A stretch of 45,899 bases of DNA from Eubacteriales bacterium (GCA_028692105.1 JAQUYC010000014.1:1-45899), one strand, 5' to 3'; shown: positions 34,004 through 43,080, counted from the first letter of the stretch. Notes: generated from the sequence alone by a model not told the origin. Translations and numbers: made by a program.

Positions 34004-35010
34004 ACAGAGAAATAAAAAGCAACATTGTTAAAAATCTGCTTTTTTTATATGGCAGGGAAAATTTTCTTATCCATTGGGCGGTGGATACATTGGTACAGAA
34101 AAATGTTAATGAAGTTTGCAGAGAAATGGATTTTTCACATCTTGACGGTACGACGGTCACATTGGAACAGATAATAAACAGCTGTGAAACCGTACCTTTT
34201 CTGTCTCCAAAGAGGGTGGTGCTTATCAGTGATTTCAAACTTATAGAAGGCACGAAAAGCAAGAATTTGAACGAGGAAGAAGAAAAAAGACTTGCCGTAT
34301 ATCTGAAACAGCTTCCGCAAGAATGTATGCTTATCCTGACTGCAGAAGGTGTTGATAAGAGGAAAAGACTATATAAGACTGTTTCAGAAGTGGGAAGCGT
34401 TTATGAATTCGGTGAACTGGATGAGAAATCCTTAAGATCATATATTGCAAAAAGATTCCGGGAATCGGGAAAAAAAGCAAATACTTCAGTAATATCTCAG
34501 ATTATACAAACTTCAGGATATTATGATAAAGATACGGATTACAATTTGTACAACTTGGAAAATGATATCAAAAAGGCAATCGCATACAGCGAAGAATCCG
34601 ACGTTGGTATTGATGCCGTTAATCACACGATATCAGGTAATATAGACACCTACGTATTTAACTTGATCGATCACTTAAGCGGGAATCGCAAGGGTGAGGC
34701 ATATCAAATACTGCATAATCTTCTTGTTTCAGGAGAGAATGAATATAGGCTGCTTGCTCTGCTCGCCTCGCATTTTGAAATAATATTGTCGGTCAAGGAA
34801 ATGAAGGAGGAAGGGAAATCATTACAGGAGATGAAAAAACTTCTTGGTATACATGAATACAGAATAAAAGTCGCGGCAATGCTTACTGAAAGATATACGC
34901 TTTCCTCTTTGCGAAAGATATTGCGGAAAATCTACGAAATTGATAAGCATATTAAAACAGGTCTGTTGGAGGCTTCATTGGCGCTGGAACTGTTCATCGC
35001 GGAGATATAA
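33955..35010 (+). CDS. holA: DNA polymerase III, delta subunit
   Basis: 351 aa, ATG 33955 after AGAGGAG. The clamp-loader delta fold is indicated by LFLYGRENFLIHWAVDTL near 25-40, VPFLSPKRVVLISDF near 80-95, the DKRKRLYK stretch near 140, and a C-terminal collar domain (NEYRLLALLASHFE, KTGLLEASLALELF). It loads the beta clamp with gamma/tau and delta-prime. The N-terminal 20 residues are highly charged and are read from the same bases as the comEC end. comEC followed by holA is a common order in Firmicutes. Confidence 0.93.
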   Translation: MANNSSEKEEHAYKKIDREIKSNIVKNLLFLYGRENFLIHWAVDTLVQKNVNEVCREMDFSHLDGTTVTLEQIINSCETVPFLSPKRVVLISDFKLIEGTKSKNLNEEEEKRLAVYLKQLPQECMLILTAEGVDKRKRLYKTVSEVGSVYEFGELDEKSLRSYIAKRFRESGKKANTSVISQIIQTSGYYDKDTDYNLYNLENDIKKAIAYSEESDVGIDAVNHTISGNIDTYVFNLIDHLSGNRKGEAYQILHNLLVSGENEYRLLALLASHFEIILSVKEMKEEGKSLQEMKKLLGIHEYRIKVAAMLTERYTLSSLRKILRKIYEIDKHIKTGLLEASLALELFIAEI

Positions 35011-35011
35011 G

Positions 35012-35911
35012 ATGAAAATACAGATTAAGGCAGATCTGATGCTGGTGGGTGTAACACTGTGCTGGGGTATATCATACTGGCTGATCGATATCAGTCTTAC
35101 TCAGATTGGCACATTCACACTAAATACATTGCGTTTTTTATGCGCATTTTTAATTGCAGCGGCATTAGCTTTTCCGAAATTGAAAACAGTAAATAGAATT
35201 ACCTTAAAATACAGTGCGATTTTAGGTCTTGTCCTGTTTTTTGTATATATTGGAGCCACATACGGAGTCAAATATACAACGCTGTCAAATGCAGGATTTC
35301 TGTGCGCCTTGTCTGTTGTAATAACACCTATATTTGCATATATATTTTTAAAACAGAGGCCGGAAAAGAAGCTTGCCGCCACTGTGGTCATGTGTCTTGT
35401 GGGTATTGCTCTGCTTACATTGAAAGAGGATCTAAAGCCCGCGCTGGGTGATATCTTCAGCATTTTATGTGCCGTCTTCTATGCCATACACCTGCTTGTC
35501 ACAGAACATGCCGTTAAAAAGGCTGAAATAAATGTATTTCAGCTGGGGGTTTTTCAACTAAGTTTTACAGGATTATATAATCTTATTATAGCCATTCTGG
35601 TGGAAGATCCGTCTTTACCTCATTCCTCAAGTGTTTGGTTTGCAGTTTTATTTCTTACCATTTTCTGTACCGGCTTTGCTTTTATTGTACAGACGATAGC
35701 ACAACAATTTACCAGTGCCTCTCATGTCGGTGTTATATTTTCTCTTGAACCTGTGTTCGCAGGAGCTGCGGCTTTCTTTCTCGCCGGTGAAGTACTTTCA
35801 GGTAGAGCATATTTTGGCGCGTTGCTTATGATAATCAGCATTTTTGTGATGGAGCTTGACTTAAAAAGCATAGCAGAAAAAATATTTAAAAAGAATATCA
35901 AGTCAAATTAG
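35012..35911 (+). CDS. EamA-family (drug/metabolite superfamily) transporter
   Basis: 299 aa from ATG 35012, one base after the holA stop codon, with GGAGAT upstream; the longer frame inside holA is not needed. Ten membrane helices in two EamA repeats: TLCWGISYWLIDISL at the start of the first, and LGDIFSILCAVFYAIHLLVTEHAVK at the start of the second, with SLEPVFAGAAAFFLAGE near the end. The SLEPV-x-A pattern is typical of amino-acid or metabolite exporters. Substrate unknown. It is only distantly similar to the EamA protein at 5 kb. Confidence 0.87.
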   Translation: MKIQIKADLMLVGVTLCWGISYWLIDISLTQIGTFTLNTLRFLCAFLIAAALAFPKLKTVNRITLKYSAILGLVLFFVYIGATYGVKYTTLSNAGFLCALSVVITPIFAYIFLKQRPEKKLAATVVMCLVGIALLTLKEDLKPALGDIFSILCAVFYAIHLLVTEHAVKKAEINVFQLGVFQLSFTGLYNLIIAILVEDPSLPHSSSVWFAVLFLTIFCTGFAFIVQTIAQQFTSASHVGVIFSLEPVFAGAAAFFLAGEVLSGRAYFGALLMIISIFVMELDLKSIAEKIFKKNIKSN

Positions 35912-36022
35912 TTCCTTCATATTATATGTAAATATTATGCAAATTGAGGCTTGGAAGCTTACTATCGTTGCAAAATGGCTTGTTGGCGGAATCGCTTGTT
36001 ACTAAAATGTCAATGTTTTCTC

Positions 36023-36051
36023 TTGTTTTTCTACAATTGGTTTGGTATATT
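36023..36051 (+). promoter_or_regulatory. Candidate promoter of the NuoE/NuoF-type operon
   Basis: TTGTTT (36023-36028), 17 bases, TATATT (36046-36051), 74 bases before the first start codon. An imperfect inverted repeat (TAATAAACA and TGTTATTTA) lies downstream at about 36080-36105. Confidence 0.4.
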
Positions 36052-36124
36052 TATACGATGAACATATCACTTAAGCGTTGTAATAAACATTTGTTTGTTA
36101 TTTATAATTAGCAGGAGGAAAGAA

Positions 36125-36661
36125 ATGACATGTGAAAACAGTGGCTGCCAATGTGGGTGCAGCAACCCTGAATACGCAGAACTTGATGCTGTGATGGGGA
36201 AATATGCAAAAACACCTGGAAGTTTGATTTCAATCTTACAAAAAGCCCAGGACATTTATGGATTCTTATCCATAAATACAATTAATTATATATCTGAAAT
36301 GACCGGTATAAAGCCAGCCAAAATCTATGGAGTTGCAACATTTTATTCTCAATTCAGACTGCAGCCGATCGGCAAGTATCTGATAATGCTATGCAAAGGT
36401 ACTGCCTGCCATGTAAACGGTGCAGACAAGATCGAAGAAGCAGTCTGTGATGAATTGAATATCAACGATGGAGAGACAACCAAGGATGGGATATTTACAT
36501 TGAATAATGTAGCTTGTCTGGGTTGCTGCAGCCTTGCTCCGGTGATGATGGTCAAGAGCGAATCCGGCGATGAGACTTTTGGCAATTTAACTAAGGAAAG
36601 TGCAAAGAAAGTGCTGAAAGAAATCAGACAGAGAGAGGCAAAGGAGGCGAAGGCTGTATGA
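36125..36661 (+). CDS. NuoE/HydC-type [2Fe-2S] subunit of an NAD(P)H-linked flavin complex
   Basis: 178 aa from ATG 36125 after AGGAGG. The thioredoxin-like [2Fe-2S] domain carries C90, C95, C131 and C135 (C-x4-C and C-x3-C), and a helical N-terminal part with GVATFYSQF, as in NuoE, HydC and HndA. The extreme N-terminus adds C3, C8, C10 and C12, which the family does not need for its cluster. It is the first gene of three; its last four bases overlap the NuoF-like gene. Together they build a soluble complex that oxidises or reduces NAD(H). Confidence 0.9.
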   Translation: MTCENSGCQCGCSNPEYAELDAVMGKYAKTPGSLISILQKAQDIYGFLSINTINYISEMTGIKPAKIYGVATFYSQFRLQPIGKYLIMLCKGTACHVNGADKIEEAVCDELNINDGETTKDGIFTLNNVACLGCCSLAPVMMVKSESGDETFGNLTKESAKKVLKEIRQREAKEAKAV

Positions 36662-38406
36662 AAGTTATTGTAGGACAGGGAAGCTGCGGAGTAGCATCCG
36701 GAGCAAAAAAAACGGCTGCAGAATTTGAGAAAAAGATAAGAGAAAAAGGTCTGAATATAGAAGTCAGCAAGGCAGGATGTGTCGGGAACTGCTATTTGGA
36801 ACCGATAGTTGATATATACGATGATAATGGCGGCTTAACAAGGTACGTTAAGGTCCAGCCCGGTCAAGTTGCCGATATCGTAGAAACACACCTGATTGGC
36901 GGCGAAGTGGCAGTAGATCATGAAATTTCAGAGATTGATAAGACATTTCTTGGTAAACAAAAGAGAATCGTCCTCCGAAATTGTGGAATGATTAATCCCG
37001 AGAATATAGATGAATATATAGCCATAGGCGGTTATGAAGCAACTAAAAAGGCAATTACGTCGATGACACCTGATGAAGTTATCGAAGAAATAAAGAATTC
37101 CGGACTGAGGGGCAGAGGTGGTGCAGGATTCCCGACATGGTTTAAGTGGAATGCCGCAAAGACAGCTCCCGGTACAGAAAAATATATGGTATGCAATGCA
37201 GACGAAGGAGATCCGGGCGCATTTATGGACAGGAGCGTTCTGGAGGGTGACCCGCATTCTCTTATCGAAGGTATGGTAATCGGCGGCTATGCCATGGGTG
37301 CGTCGGAAGGCGTTATCTATGTTCGTGCAGAATATCCGCTGGCTATTCACAGACTTGAGACTGCGATGAATCAAGCCAGAGAAAGAGGATTCCTGGGTAA
37401 GAACCTATTCGGATCTGATTTTAGCTTTGATATCAGAATCAAGGCCGGCGCGGGCGCATTCGTATGCGGTGAAGAAACTGCTTTGATCGCTTCGCTGGAA
37501 GGTGAAAGGGGTATGCCCAGACTGAAACCTCCATTCCCTGCGCAAAAGGGTTTCTGGCAAAAGCCTACAAACATCAATAATGTTGAAACATTAGCAAATG
37601 TTGCCTGGATCATAGCAAACGGCGGTGACGCCTTCGGTAATTATGGCACTTCCAAGAGTAAGGGTACGAAGGTATTCGCTTTAGCCGGTAAGATTAAGAA
37701 AGGCGGACTTGTTGAAGTTCCTATGGGCTTGCCTTTGAAAGAGGTCATTTACGGAATCGGTGACGGTATAAAGAATGATAAGGCTTTCAAGGCTGTTCAG
37801 ATGGGTGGTCCTTCAGGCGGATGTATTCCGGCTTCACTGATAGATACACCTGTAGATTACGAGAATATTACAAAGACCGGAGCAATCGTGGGTTCCGGCG
37901 GTATGATCGTTATGGATGAAACGACGTGCATGGTGGATATGGCCAGGTATTTTCTTGATTTCACAAGAAAAGAATCCTGCGGTAAGTGCAACTATTGCCG
38001 TATAGGTACTAAAAGAATGCTTGAGATTCTGGAAAGAATCACGGTCGGGAAAGGGAAAGACGGCGATATTGAACTTCTTGAAGAGCTTGCATCAAAAATC
38101 AAAGACGGCTCAATGTGCGGCTTAGGGCAGACAGCTCCGAATCCGGTACTCACCACTATTAAATACTTTAGAAATGAGTACGAGGATCATATATACAAGA
38201 AAAAATGTACCGCTCACTCCTGTAGAGAATTGCTGACCTTCACTATCACTGACAAATGTTCAGGATGTACATTGTGCGCAAGAAAATGTCCCGTGCATGC
38301 TATCAAGGGCGAATTGAAAAAACAGCACGAAATTGATCAAAGCATATGTATTAAGTGTGGAAAATGTGAAGAAACCTGCAGATTCGATGCGATCATCAGA
38401 GATTAA
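36658..38406 (+). CDS. NuoF/HydB-type NADH-binding flavoprotein with C-terminal 2[4Fe-4S] ferredoxin
   Basis: 582 aa. In order: a thioredoxin-like [2Fe-2S] region (C10, C41, C45); the NADH/FMN domain with GLRGRGGAGFPTWFKW (about 150-165) and CNADEGDPGAFMDR; an SLBB-like segment; the [4Fe-4S] motif ESCGKCNYCRIGTKRM near 440; and two further [4Fe-4S] clusters in CSGCTLCARKC and CIKCGKCEETC (about 534-575). This layout is that of HydB of bifurcating hydrogenases, HndC and Stn flavin subunits, where FMN is the bifurcation or entry site. It overlaps the preceding gene by four bases and is 18 bases from the next. Confidence 0.92.
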   Translation: MKVIVGQGSCGVASGAKKTAAEFEKKIREKGLNIEVSKAGCVGNCYLEPIVDIYDDNGGLTRYVKVQPGQVADIVETHLIGGEVAVDHEISEIDKTFLGKQKRIVLRNCGMINPENIDEYIAIGGYEATKKAITSMTPDEVIEEIKNSGLRGRGGAGFPTWFKWNAAKTAPGTEKYMVCNADEGDPGAFMDRSVLEGDPHSLIEGMVIGGYAMGASEGVIYVRAEYPLAIHRLETAMNQARERGFLGKNLFGSDFSFDIRIKAGAGAFVCGEETALIASLEGERGMPRLKPPFPAQKGFWQKPTNINNVETLANVAWIIANGGDAFGNYGTSKSKGTKVFALAGKIKKGGLVEVPMGLPLKEVIYGIGDGIKNDKAFKAVQMGGPSGGCIPASLIDTPVDYENITKTGAIVGSGGMIVMDETTCMVDMARYFLDFTRKESCGKCNYCRIGTKRMLEILERITVGKGKDGDIELLEELASKIKDGSMCGLGQTAPNPVLTTIKYFRNEYEDHIYKKKCTAHSCRELLTFTITDKCSGCTLCARKCPVHAIKGELKKQHEIDQSICIKCGKCEETCRFDAIIRD

Positions 38407-38424
38407 GAGAGAGAGGTGAAAATA

Positions 38425-41400
38425 ATGAAAAAATTCAGATTAAATATCGATGGAAAAGAGGTGTTCGGAATTCCCGGACAGACGATTCTGGATATTGCAA
38501 AAGAAAACGATATCTATATTCCGACTCTCTGCTTTGATGAAAGAACTGAAATATATGGCGCTTGCGGTATTTGTGTTGTAGAAGTGGAAGGAAATCCCAA
38601 AATGGTGAAGGCCTGCGCAACCGAAATCGCTCCAAATATGATCATTACTACAACAAGCGAGAGGATAAAAGAATCAAGAAAGACAAATCTTGAGCTTCTT
38701 TTATCAAATCATATTGGCGACTGCAGACCGCCATGCGTATTGGCATGTCCTGCAGAAACTGATTGCCAGGGATATGTCGGACTGATAGCAAATGGTGAAT
38801 TTGATAAGGCTAATGAGTTAATAAAGGATAAGATTCCACTGCCCGGAAGCATTGGAAGAGTATGTCCGCACCCCTGCGAAGACAACTGCAGAAGAAGACT
38901 TGTAGACGAACCAATCTCGATAGCATGGCTGAAGAGATTTGCATCGGACTATGACTTATCAGGTGACAATCCGTTCATGCCTGATATAGCTCCTTCAACT
39001 GGGAAATCAGTAGCAATTATCGGAGGCGGTCCAATGGGTCTCTCTGCGGCTTATTACCTCAGGGTCATGGGTCATGATGTTACCATTTTCGAAGCGATGC
39101 CAAAGTTAGGCGGTATGCTGAGGTATGGTATTCCAGAGTACAGGCTGCCTAATGAAGTAGTAGATGAAGAAATAAACCTCATCGAAAAAATGGGCGTCAC
39201 GATGATCACGGATACAAAGATCGGAAAGGATATATCCTTTGAATCTATACGAAAAGACTACGATGCTGTTCTTATAGGCATCGGTGCCTGGGTTTCCACA
39301 GGTGTGGGATGCAAGGGTGAGGATGCTGAAGGTGTTATAGGCGGTATAGATTTCTTGAGAAAAGTTGTCAGAAATGAAGAAATCAAACTTGGCGAAAACG
39401 TAGCTATCGTCGGAGGCGGCAATACCGCCATGGATGCATGCAGAACAGCGGTAAGGCTGGGTGCAAAGAAAGTATATAATATCTATAGGCGTACAAAAGA
39501 TGAAATGCCGGCAGATATGGTTGAGATAGCAGAAGCAGAAGAAGAAGGTGTGGTCTTTAAGAATCTGACTAACCCGATTGAGGTGATCAAAGATGATGAC
39601 GGACATGTAAAACAGGTATTACTTCAAGTTATGGAACTTGGCGAGCCTGATGCAAGCGGGAGAAGAGCACCTAAGCCGGTAGAAGGTAAAACGGAGACTT
39701 TAGATATAGATACGATGATCCTGGCAATCGGGCAGGCTGTTGATTCCAAGGGATTCGAAGAGCTGGACCTTACCAGAAAGAAAGGAATCGTATACGATAA
39801 AGAAACATTTATGACCAGCATTGAAGGCGTTTTTGCAGGCGGAGACTGCGGAAACGACAAGATATCCATCGCAATCGAATCTATAGCGGATGCAAAGAAA
39901 GCTTCCAATATAATAGATGCGTACCTTGCGGGTGAAAAAGTCAGATATGAAAAACCTTACACTGTGGAAAGACACGATATTACGGAGAAGACTTTCGAAG
40001 ACAGAGAAAGACAGTGCAGACCAAAGATGGATCAACTGGAAGCAAAAGAAAGAAAAGACAACTTCACAGAAGTTGTGTTCGGTTATGATGAAGAACAAGC
40101 CATGGAAGATGCTAAAAGATGTCTTGAGTGTGGCTGCCATGACTATTTTGAATGCAAGCTTATCGACTATGCCAATGAATACAAGGTTAAGCCGGAACGA
40201 TTAGCAGGAGATGTAAACAAAATAGATTATTTTGATGAGCATCCATTCATCATGAGAGACCCAAACAAGTGTATTCTTTGCGGATTATGTGTTCGCGTCT
40301 GTGATGAAGTTATGGGAGTGGGAGCACTTGGATTGGTGCACAGGGGATTTGATACAGTAGTAAAACCGACATTGGAAAAGCCTCTTGTTGAATCAGGATG
40401 CATATCCTGCGGCCAATGCGTAAGTGTATGTCCAACCGGAGCTTTGGGCGAGAAACTCACAATTGCGAAATCTGTTCCTCTTGAAACGGAAACAACGGAT
40501 ACAACCTGTCCGTACTGCTCTGTCGGGTGCAGCCTCCACCTTGAGACTTATGGAGATATGCTTATCAAGGCTGTCCCTGATAAGGAAGGTGCGGTAAATA
40601 AAGGACTTCTTTGCGGTAAAGGCAGGTTCGGGTTTGACTGTGCCGAGCTTGAGGGCAAATTACTTGAACCGATGATCAGGAAAGAAGACAGGTTTGAAGA
40701 ATCTGATTATCATGAGGCATTTGTACTTACTGCTAAAAAGGCTCAAGCTATCGGAGCAATATATGGCAAGAATGCGGTAGCAGTAGCGATTTCTGATAGA
40801 TATACCAATGAAGAAGCTTATGCGATCAAGAAGTTTGCTGAAGTCATTGGCGCAAGGACGCTGTGTTTTAACAATAGAGAAAACGGTCTTGCAAAAGTAT
40901 TGGGTTTTGATGCATCTCCTAATACAATCGATGAGCTTCTTGCAACAGAAGTGATCCTTGTAACCGGTTTTAACACAGTACATAACCCGGTTATACAGCT
41001 AAAACTTAAACAAGCAGCTGAGGCAGGTGCCAAGATTGTTTTGATCAACCCGATAGGATTTAAACAACATTTTGAATTTGCATACAAGACACTCTATGTT
41101 AATAACGATGTGACCTTCCTGAAGGAGATTGCCAAGGCATTACTGGATATGGGCAAGACATCTACAGCACACGGTTTCGAGAAATTTGCCGCAAGCCTTG
41201 CAAAGATTGAAACAAGTGATGACGCAAAGATGGTCGCTGATCTTTACGGAAAAGCAAAGAAAGCAATGATCGTATTTCAGCAGAACTTCGTTACGACGCA
41301 TGCGGCATCATTGATCGCTGATATAGCGGTGATTTCCGGGCATATCGGTGCGCCAAGAGACGGCATTCTTATGGTTAAGGCAAAAAACAACAGCCAGGGA

Positions 41401-41919
41401 TTGATCGATCTTGGAATAAGAGGCGGCGCAGAAAAAATGGAAGGGGTGAAAGCACTTTTGGTTTTCGGAGAAGATCCAAAAGTTGATTTGGGCGGTCTGG
41501 AATTCTTGATGGTTTCTGATACTCATATGACAGATACGGCGAAAAAAGCAGATGTTATCATTCCAGGTACCGGATTTGCTTCTACAGACGGCACTTTTAC
41601 AAATACTGAAAGAAGAATACAGCAGGTATGTCAAGCTGTTAACGAAGAAGTTTCCTTCAGCAACTGGGAAATTGCAGCCGAGCTGGCACATGTATTTGAA
41701 GTTGAAATGCCTTTTGATGACACGTTTGATATTTCTGTAGAAATGGATGACGAACTTTATAAGTATAAGTATGCTGAAATCGGCGAAATCCTCGGGGGAG
41801 TACTGAAGCCGGAAAAACCGGTATTAAAGACTATCCGTGACGCAAAATTCACAGATCTGCTAAATTCAACGGATAACCTTATGAATGTTATCTCGCAACG
41901 ACTTCCCAAACCAGTATAG
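38425..41919 (+). CDS. Fused [2Fe-2S] ferredoxin / GltD-NfnB-like NAD(P)H module / NuoG-like inactive molybdopterin domain (Stn-like large subunit)
   Basis: 1,164 aa from ATG 38425, six bases after GAGAGGTG; GTG 38416 is within that site. Modules in order: [2Fe-2S] ferredoxin with C36, C47, C50, C64; Cys-rich GltD/NfnB N-terminal domain (C100 to C155); FAD site VAIIGGGPMGLS (about 197-208); NAD(P)H site VAIVGGGNTAMDACR with YRRTKDEMPA, typical for NADPH; two [4Fe-4S] clusters CILCGLCVRVC and CISCGQCVSVC (about 612-665); [4Fe-4S] CPYCSVGC...CGKG (about 692-730); and a molybdopterin oxidoreductase-like domain to the end. The metal-ligand position has no Cys or Sec (NNRENGLAKVLGF) and the dinucleotide-binding C-terminal domain is absent, so it is not a formate dehydrogenase. 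The set resembles Sporomusa-type electron-bifurcating transhydrogenase. Confidence 0.85.
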   Translation: MKKFRLNIDGKEVFGIPGQTILDIAKENDIYIPTLCFDERTEIYGACGICVVEVEGNPKMVKACATEIAPNMIITTTSERIKESRKTNLELLLSNHIGDCRPPCVLACPAETDCQGYVGLIANGEFDKANELIKDKIPLPGSIGRVCPHPCEDNCRRRLVDEPISIAWLKRFASDYDLSGDNPFMPDIAPSTGKSVAIIGGGPMGLSAAYYLRVMGHDVTIFEAMPKLGGMLRYGIPEYRLPNEVVDEEINLIEKMGVTMITDTKIGKDISFESIRKDYDAVLIGIGAWVSTGVGCKGEDAEGVIGGIDFLRKVVRNEEIKLGENVAIVGGGNTAMDACRTAVRLGAKKVYNIYRRTKDEMPADMVEIAEAEEEGVVFKNLTNPIEVIKDDDGHVKQVLLQVMELGEPDASGRRAPKPVEGKTETLDIDTMILAIGQAVDSKGFEELDLTRKKGIVYDKETFMTSIEGVFAGGDCGNDKISIAIESIADAKKASNIIDAYLAGEKVRYEKPYTVERHDITEKTFEDRERQCRPKMDQLEAKERKDNFTEVVFGYDEEQAMEDAKRCLECGCHDYFECKLIDYANEYKVKPERLAGDVNKIDYFDEHPFIMRDPNKCILCGLCVRVCDEVMGVGALGLVHRGFDTVVKPTLEKPLVESGCISCGQCVSVCPTGALGEKLTIAKSVPLETETTDTTCPYCSVGCSLHLETYGDMLIKAVPDKEGAVNKGLLCGKGRFGFDCAELEGKLLEPMIRKEDRFEESDYHEAFVLTAKKAQAIGAIYGKNAVAVAISDRYTNEEAYAIKKFAEVIGARTLCFNNRENGLAKVLGFDASPNTIDELLATEVILVTGFNTVHNPVIQLKLKQAAEAGAKIVLINPIGFKQHFEFAYKTLYVNNDVTFLKEIAKALLDMGKTSTAHGFEKFAASLAKIETSDDAKMVADLYGKAKKAMIVFQQNFVTTHAASLIADIAVISGHIGAPRDGILMVKAKNNSQGLIDLGIRGGAEKMEGVKALLVFGEDPKVDLGGLEFLMVSDTHMTDTAKKADVIIPGTGFASTDGTFTNTERRIQQVCQAVNEEVSFSNWEIAAELAHVFEVEMPFDDTFDISVEMDDELYKYKYAEIGEILGGVLKPEKPVLKTIRDAKFTDLLNSTDNLMNVISQRLPKPV

Positions 41920-41954
41920 GAAGCAGTAACCTGAATTAAAAAATGAATTGAAAA

Positions 41955-41998
41955 TACAAAGAGAGGCAAGTACCTACCGGTGCTTGCCTCTCTCTTTT
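41955..41998. terminator. Bidirectional terminator between the Stn-like operon and crt
   Basis: AGAGAGGCAAG (41960-41970) pairs perfectly with CTTGCCTCTCT (41983-41993), and ACC/GGT adds to the stem. TTTT follows on the plus strand, and a T-rich stretch follows on the minus strand after crt. Confidence 0.9.
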
Positions 41999-42006
41999 AT
42001 ATAAGA

Positions 42007-42783
42007 CTATTTATTCTGGAATTTGGCGGGTCTCTTTTCGAGGAAAGCAGTCATTCCTTCTACTCTGTCCTCTGCACAGAAAGGAGCAACAAAAATTTCT
42101 GCTTCATACGCTACTCCGGTTTTTACATCAAGACTGATTCCGTTATTTATTGCTAATTTAGCAGCCTTAATTGCGATCGGAGCCTTTGCCATAATGGTCT
42201 TGGCAACTTTTTCAGCTGTTCCCATCAATTCTTCAGCAGGAACTATCCTTTCGACCAAGCCGATTCTGTATGCTTCCTGAGCATCTATCATTTCAGCTGT
42301 CATAATCAAATATTTGCCCATGCCTTTTCCGACAAGTCTCGGAAGTCTCTGTGTGCCTCCGAAGCCAGGAATAATTCCAAGATTGACTTCAGGCTGCCCG
42401 AACTTTGCCTTTTCCGAAGCAATCCTGATATCACAAGCCATAGCGAGCTCACATCCCCCACCGAGTGCAAAACCGTTAATAGCTGCGATGACGGGTTTGT
42501 CAAGAGTTTCGATCATATTAAATACACTTTGCCCTTTTATCATCATATCTCGGCCTTCTAAAGTTGAGAGCCCGACCATTTCAGAAATATCTGCTCCGGC
42601 TACAAAGGCTTTGCCTTCACCTGTTAATATTACAATTTTAACTTCAGGGTCATTATTAACAGCAGTAAATGCTGCGTACAAATCATCCAGAACCTCATTA
42701 TTTAAGGCATTAAGGGATTTTGGCTTGTTTACAGTTATGTAAGCAATTCCTTCTTTCAATTCATAAAGCAAATTCTTATACAT
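42007..42783 (-). CDS. crt: Enoyl-CoA hydratase/crotonase
   Basis: 258 aa from ATG 42783 (AGGAAG seven bases upstream; ATG 42786 just before it is possible). Both catalytic glutamates of crotonases are present: E112 in GGGCELAMACD and E132 in GQPEVNLGIIPGFGGTQRL; the oxyanion-hole segments VAGADISEM and NGFALGGG are intact. It hydrates crotonyl-CoA to 3-hydroxybutyryl-CoA. It is not in an operon with bcd or hbd but stands alone on the minus strand between two terminators. With the nearby dehydratase start it may divert crotonyl-CoA to acetyl-CoA. Confidence 0.9.
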   Translation of the reverse strand: MYKNLLYELKEGIAYITVNKPKSLNALNNEVLDDLYAAFTAVNNDPEVKIVILTGEGKAFVAGADISEMVGLSTLEGRDMMIKGQSVFNMIETLDKPVIAAINGFALGGGCELAMACDIRIASEKAKFGQPEVNLGIIPGFGGTQRLPRLVGKGMGKYLIMTAEMIDAQEAYRIGLVERIVPAEELMGTAEKVAKTIMAKAPIAIKAAKLAINNGISLDVKTGVAYEAEIFVAPFCAEDRVEGMTAFLEKRPAKFQNK

Positions 42784-42854
42784 CATACTACTTCCTTTCC
42801 CGTTTATGATCATTTTGTATCTAATGTTGTACCACTATCTTAACACCGTGGGTA

Positions 42855-42884
42855 ATTATAATCAATGATTTTAGAATACGTTAA
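42855..42884 (-). promoter_or_regulatory. Candidate promoter of crt
   Basis: On the minus strand TTAACG (42884-42879), 18 bases, TATAAT (42860-42855), about 70 bases before the start codon. The -35 box overlaps the tail of the rubredoxin terminator. Confidence 0.42.
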
Positions 42885-42911
42885 AAAATATCACCCCGGT
42901 TAAAGGGTGAT
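42882..42911 (-). terminator. Terminator of the rubredoxin gene
   Basis: ATCACCC (42911-42905 on the minus strand) pairs with GGGTGAT (42896-42890) around TTTAACCG, then ATTTTTTAA. Confidence 0.85.
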
Positions 42912-42924
42912 ACTTTTTCATATT

Positions 42925-43080
42925 TTATTCAACTTCTTTAAATTCATCCTTACCTACGCCGCACAGAGGACATTCGAAATCTTCCGGAAGGTCATCCCAC
43001 TTTGTACCCGGAGCATAATCTTCATAGCCATCTTCTTCATCATAAACCCATCCGCATACGACACATTCATACTTTGCCAT
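42925..43080 (-). CDS. Rubredoxin
   Basis: 51 aa, a small gene easily missed. Translated from the minus strand it begins [20 protein letters not shown] and carries the two rubredoxin knuckles, C6-x2-C9-G and C37-P-L-C40-G, plus the conserved aromatic WVYD and the [12 protein letters not shown] stretch. AAGGAGA stands seven bases before ATG 43080. The iron protein transfers single electrons in the cytosol, often to oxygen- or peroxide-reducing enzymes in anaerobes. It has its own extended -10 promoter and its own terminator. Confidence 0.97.
   Translation of the reverse strand: MAKYECVVCGWVYDEEDGYEDYAPGTKWDDLPEDFECPLCGVGKDEFKEVE

Noticed and set aside
38425-41919. Formate dehydrogenase alpha subunit
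   Set aside because: The molybdopterin-like domain has no Cys, Sec (no in-frame UGA) or His-bearing motif at the metal-ligand position and lacks the C-terminal dinucleotide-binding domain; a GltD-like module is fused in front.
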